The position numbers and the translations under genes are program-made. Source: Prosthecobacter debontii (GTDB lineage Bacteria; Verrucomicrobiota; Verrucomicrobiia; Chthoniobacterales; Chthoniobacteraceae). From it: a stretch of 35,808 nucleotides of DNA. Below the pieces are notes generated by a model. It saw only the letters and a program-made list of their open reading frames with translations. It was not told the DNA's origin and did no database searches. Positions 32,679 through 35,808 of the stretch are shown piece after piece (position 1 is the stretch's first letter; each line of letters opens with the position of its first letter). The stretch covers positions 1-35,808 of the forward strand of contig CAMAUI010000040.1 in the NCBI GenBank assembly GCA_945861385.1, in the 5' to 3' direction.

Positions 32679-35600
32679 ATGAAAACCAAGAGCACCATCC
32701 GCACATTCATCGCCGCACTCGCCATTGCAACCGTCATCCCAGCCGCCGCGCAGGGGCCGCGCTGGTTCCCGTCGAACTTCTACCCGCCGCGGCAGAGCGA
32801 GATCAAATTCTCCGGCGGCATCAATTTTTCCGACGGCTCGATGATCAAAGCGATCACAGTCGCCGAGCCTGCGGTCGCGCAGCCGCTCGTCTTTCCCGGC
32901 GGCACTCCGATCAATCAGAATAACACGGGCAAGTTCGTGGTGATCATCCGCAGAGCGGGCGAGGCGCAGGACTCGGCCGTGCAGAGCTACCAGGCGTTTC
33001 AGCTCCACATCCAGCCGCCGAACAGCCCGAGCGTGCAGGAGATTTCCGGGTTCATGATCGACCTCGGCGGCGGCTTTTTGCTCCGCGAAAGCCCGACGCT
33101 GCCATCGCTCGGCACCGTGGCGGCGACGGCGCAGCCGGATGGAAATTTCCAGATCGACAGCTTCTTCGACATCTTCACCGAGCTGAGCGTGGACGGCGGC
33201 GCGACGTGGCTGCCGGCTTCCGGCCCGATGCACGCGACGATGGAGCGCTCGACGCCGGAAAACTTTTACCCCGTCGCCGTATGGCCGCCGGCAGGTGCGG
33301 GGCTGTGCGGAGCGCCGGGCGTGGCACCTGTCGAATATGCTGTCCCAGGCCTGCCCGTGTTTGAATTCGGACTGATCCGGCTGTGCCCCCGCAACTACGC
33401 TCTCAGTGGTGATCTGCAACCGCTGCCGGGATCGGGGATGTCGGTGACGCAAGACCTCACGACGAGCCTGGACCTTTCGATCTCCGCCGATAGCGGCACG
33501 ACGGTCATGGACGTGACGGCGCCGGTGAGCATGACCGTGCGCACGACCAATGTGACGGGCACGTTCCAGACCGAGATGATCGCGATGTCGCTGAGCGCTC
33601 CCCACGGCGGCGGCATGGCGATGATCCGCGAAAGCCCCACGCTCGCCTCGACCGGCAAGACCACGGTGCGCGAAGTCCCCGGCGGCTTCATGATCTCGAG
33701 CTTCTTCGATGTCTTCACGGAACTCTCGCTCGATGGTGGCGCGACGTGGACGCCCGGCGACGCGCCCGTGCGGATGGAGGTCGCGCCGGTGGTGAAGCAG
33801 GTCACGGTGCCGACGGCGTTCTTCCCGCCGCGCGGCGCTGAGTTCGCCGCGCTGCCGGGCTTGCCGGATGTGGTGTTTGCGAACGGCGACGTGTGGAGGC
33901 AGGACTTTGGTCAGGTCAAGGCGGAGAAGCATCGCGAACTTTCGATGCCGGTGGGCGGCTCGGAGAACATCGACATAGACACGACGGTCGAGGGCGTCCT
34001 CGCTGCCGGGCCGGGCCTGCCGGGGAATCCCTTCGCCGCGCCTGCCGTGGCCACGATGCGTGTCACGCGCACGACCACCGGCACGTTCGACACCGAGATG
34101 CTCGCACTGAACATCTCCGGCGGCACGCTGCCGCCGGGCACGCAGCTTCGCGAAAGCCCCACGCGGCAGTCGCTCGGGAAGATCACGCTCGAAGAGCAGC
34201 CCGACGGCTCTTTCCACATCGGCAGCTTCTTCGACATCTTCACCGAGCTGAGCGTGGATGGCGGCGCGTCGTGGTCGCCCGGCGACAGCGCGATGCACGT
34301 CGTGCTCGGTTTCGATCCGGTCGTGGAGTTTTATCCCTCGAATTTCCTGCCACTTGCCGGCTCGCTGGAGACCGACCCGGCCGATCCCCCAAGCACATTT
34401 ACCACCTCGACCACCAATCGCTACGTCGAGCTGCTTGTCGTCAATGACGTTGCGCGCTCCGCGGTGCCACCGCCCGCCCTCGGCAACACGGCGACGCACG
34501 AGTTCACCGCGACGGCGACATTCCGCTATTCGCCCGACGGCACGAACTACACAGATGTGCAATCACCGCTCGTCGGCAGGTTCAGCGTGACCAACACCAG
34601 CGCCGGCCCCGGCGGCACGCAGACCTTCGACACCGAGATGCTCCAGCTCGACATCGCCGGCGGCACGCTGCCGCCCGGCACGATGCTCCGCGAAAGCCCG
34701 ACGCGCGCCTCGACGGGGAACATCCAGATCGACACCACGCGCGGCGGCTTCGCGATTTCGAGCTTCTTCGATGTCTTCACCGAGATCAGCCTCGACGGCG
34801 GTGCGACGTGGAGCCCCGCGACGGACGTGATCCATCTCGAGCAGCACGGCCTGCCGGAGCCGATCATCGTGCCGACTGATCTCTTCGATCTCTCCGCGTT
34901 CACGCTGCGCACGCCGCCCGGCGACCCCGGCGCCAGCACCGGCGGCGCAATGGGAACACTCCAAAAGAAGGCGAATCGGGCCGAACTGCCGCCAAACCCC
35001 GACGGGATCAAGAATGTAAGACCCCTGCCCGCCCCCGGCACGACGCTCACCGTGGACACGACGCGCTTTTTCGCCGTCGAATTGGACACGCCCGCCGGGC
35101 TGGTGACGCAATTTTCGGAAGCCGAGCTGAGCGTGAGCGTCCGGTTGCGCGACACCTCCGGGCCCGTGCGCAGTTACGAGACCGAGATGCTCTCGCTCAA
35201 TCTCACCGGCGTCGCGCCCGGCGGCGTGCTGCTGCGCGAAAGCCCCACGCGCGCCTCGACCGGCCTCCACACGGTGACGGCGCTGCCCGACGGCAGCTTC
35301 AGCGTGGACAGCTTCTTCGATGTCTTCACCGAGCTGAGCGTGGACGGCGGCACGACGTGGGAAGCGACCGACCGGCCGCTGCGCATGGAAGCCGTGCCCG
35401 CGCCGGTGCGGGTGCCGTCGCTCACGCCCACGCTGCCGCAGGTGCTCACCAAGTCGCCCGCGCGCGCTCCGGCCGATTACGAGCAGGAGTCCACGAGCGT
35501 CGAGGTGCCGAACCTCGTCATCACGTTCCCCGAAAGTCATTCTGCTGCGACGATCCCGGATGGCGGTAATGAGAACTGGAACTTCAGCGGCAGCGGCGGC

Positions 35601-35808
35601 CTGCGGCTGGTGCTGATTCCGGGTGGCGTCGGCAGCGGCAGTGGCGTGGTGGTCGGCCAGATCGCCGTCGAGCACGTGCTCAACGATGGGAACACGCGCA
35701 CCTTCGACACCGAGATGCTCTCGCTGAATCGCAGCGGCGGCACGCTGCCCGCAGGCGTAATGCTGCGCGAAAGCCCGACGCTGCAATCGCTCGGCAAGAC
35801 CACGCTCA
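32679..35808 (+). CDS. Large secreted repeat protein, 3' end beyond the window
   Basis: From the ATG at 32679 the frame has no stop to the right edge (1043 codons), so the gene is truncated by the window. The product starts with a signal peptide (about 1-25, TFIAALAIATVIPAAAQ), followed by WFPSNFYPPRQSE and a beta-rich stretch. Then come at least six copies of a module of about 75 residues with the core RESPT-x2-S-x-G, then SFFDVFTELSVDGGATW. The modules are separated by about 100 variable residues, giving a period of 507-549 bases. Many variable parts contain a PTDLFD- or FFPPRG-like start. The same type of module is seen in secreted proteins of Verrucomicrobiota and Planctomycetes; I know no named domain for it with confidence. 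No catalytic motif is visible. It is divergent from bamA. A surface, matrix or cargo-display role is inference only. Confidence 0.85.
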   Translation, partial: MKTKSTIRTFIAALAIATVIPAAAQGPRWFPSNFYPPRQSEIKFSGGINFSDGSMIKAITVAEPAVAQPLVFPGGTPINQNNTGKFVVIIRRAGEAQDSAVQSYQAFQLHIQPPNSPSVQEISGFMIDLGGGFLLRESPTLPSLGTVAATAQPDGNFQIDSFFDIFTELSVDGGATWLPASGPMHATMERSTPENFYPVAVWPPAGAGLCGAPGVAPVEYAVPGLPVFEFGLIRLCPRNYALSGDLQPLPGSGMSVTQDLTTSLDLSISADSGTTVMDVTAPVSMTVRTTNVTGTFQTEMIAMSLSAPHGGGMAMIRESPTLASTGKTTVREVPGGFMISSFFDVFTELSLDGGATWTPGDAPVRMEVAPVVKQVTVPTAFFPPRGAEFAALPGLPDVVFANGDVWRQDFGQVKAEKHRELSMPVGGSENIDIDTTVEGVLAAGPGLPGNPFAAPAVATMRVTRTTTGTFDTEMLALNISGGTLPPGTQLRESPTRQSLGKITLEEQPDGSFHIGSFFDIFTELSVDGGASWSPGDSAMHVVLGFDPVVEFYPSNFLPLAGSLETDPADPPSTFTTSTTNRYVELLVVNDVARSAVPPPALGNTATHEFTATATFRYSPDGTNYTDVQSPLVGRFSVTNTSAGPGGTQTFDTEMLQLDIAGGTLPPGTMLRESPTRASTGNIQIDTTRGGFAISSFFDVFTEISLDGGATWSPATDVIHLEQHGLPEPIIVPTDLFDLSAFTLRTPPGDPGASTGGAMGTLQKKANRAELPPNPDGIKNVRPLPAPGTTLTVDTTRFFAVELDTPAGLVTQFSEAELSVSVRLRDTSGPVRSYETEMLSLNLTGVAPGGVLLRESPTRASTGLHTVTALPDGSFSVDSFFDVFTELSVDGGTTWEATDRPLRMEAVPAPVRVPSLTPTLPQVLTKSPARAPADYEQESTSVEVPNLVITFPESHSAATIPDGGNENWNFSGSGGLRLVLIPGGVGSGSGVVVGQIAVEHVLNDGNTRTFDTEMLSLNRSGGTLPAGVMLRESPTLQSLGKTTL
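33051..35808 (+). repeat. Six tandem modules inside the large secreted protein
   Basis: Conserved modules lie at 33051-33245 (N-terminally divergent), 33558-33782, 34080-34307, 34620-34844, 35169-35393 and 35697-35808 (cut by the edge). Starts are 507, 522, 540, 549 and 528 bases apart. The core is FDTEML-x-LN-x-SGGTLPPG, then LRESPT and SFFDVFTELSVDGG. DNA also stays similar between copies (for example GCGCGAAAGCCC and AGCTTCTTCGA recur), which suggests fairly recent duplication or gene conversion. Confidence 0.85.

Noticed and set aside
30134..32923. Plus-strand open frame of 929 codons opposite bamA
   Set aside because: bamA is unmistakable on the minus strand; the opposing translation is rich in Arg, His and Leu with no recognisable domain.
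32616..34562. Minus-strand open frame of 648 codons over the repeat protein
   Set aside because: The plus-strand frame has a signal peptide and regular protein repeats; the minus frame repeats only because the DNA does.
33051..35808. CRISPR-like or satellite repeat
   Set aside because: The repeats are long, in frame, imperfect and spaced by more than 500 bases; they are protein modules.
1..35808. Defence island, prophage or integrated element
   Set aside because: No integrase, transposase, restriction, Cas, toxin-antitoxin or phage structural gene was found, and gene content is mostly housekeeping.

Overview
The window looks like chromosome from a GC-rich, Gram-negative member of the Verrucomicrobiota, in the Chthoniobacter/Spartobacteria style; the wider PVC superphylum is the safe statement. 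Three things support this. There are PVC-type c-heme proteins (a Pirellula/Verrucomicrobium-type heme-binding C-terminus at the left edge, and a DUF1587/DUF1592/DUF1588/DUF1585 protein paired with a DUF1552 Tat protein). There are large secreted beta-sandwich and repeat proteins. There is also a full outer-membrane toolkit (bamA, skp, lpxD, kdsD). I see no rRNA, tRNA, CRISPR array, insertion sequence, integrase or phage gene. Genes are tightly packed, start codons rarely have a clear Shine-Dalgarno, and no gene-free stretch exceeds 300 bases (the longest is about 259 bases, 32420-32678).

Layout. 1-2.5 kb: end of a c-heme protein, 5-formyl-THF cyclo-ligase, a DUF2064 transferase, and two tiny exported helical proteins. 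2.7-6.1 kb: rpoN (sigma-54), with a possible sigma-54-type promoter in front of it, then a 661-residue secreted beta-sandwich protein. 6.1-10.2 kb: yajQ, an unrecognised 219-residue protein, rhaM, a LOG-family protein and an exported TIM-barrel glycosidase-like protein. 10.2-12.9 kb, minus strand: an AsmA-like protein, rsmD and trmB, joined by 4-base overlaps. 13.1-16.7 kb: a YegS-type lipid kinase, a rhomboid that seems to lack its catalytic histidine, and a DUF4407 membrane/coiled-coil protein. 16.7-22.2 kb: the DUF1592-type cytochrome and its DUF1552 partner. 22.2-25.7 kb, minus strand: a GT4 glycosyltransferase, ctpA and tsaD. 25.8-27.8 kb: kdsD and a family-2 O-methyltransferase. 27.8-32.4 kb, minus strand: bamA, skp, lpxD and a SprT-like metalloprotease. 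From 32679 to the right edge: a very long plus-strand frame with no stop inside the window, encoding a secreted protein with at least six modules repeating every 507-549 bases.

How they fit together. Much of the window serves the cell envelope: Kdo precursor (kdsD), lipid A acylation (lpxD), outer-membrane protein insertion (bamA, skp), an AsmA-like protein, and a carboxy-terminal protease. Translation upkeep genes (rsmD, trmB, tsaD) are spread among them. I found no obvious new defence or mobile system. The items most worth a second look are the repeat protein at the right edge, the degenerate rhomboid, a sharply bounded low-GC block over the catalytic part of lpxD, and the possible sigma-54 promoter of rpoN.
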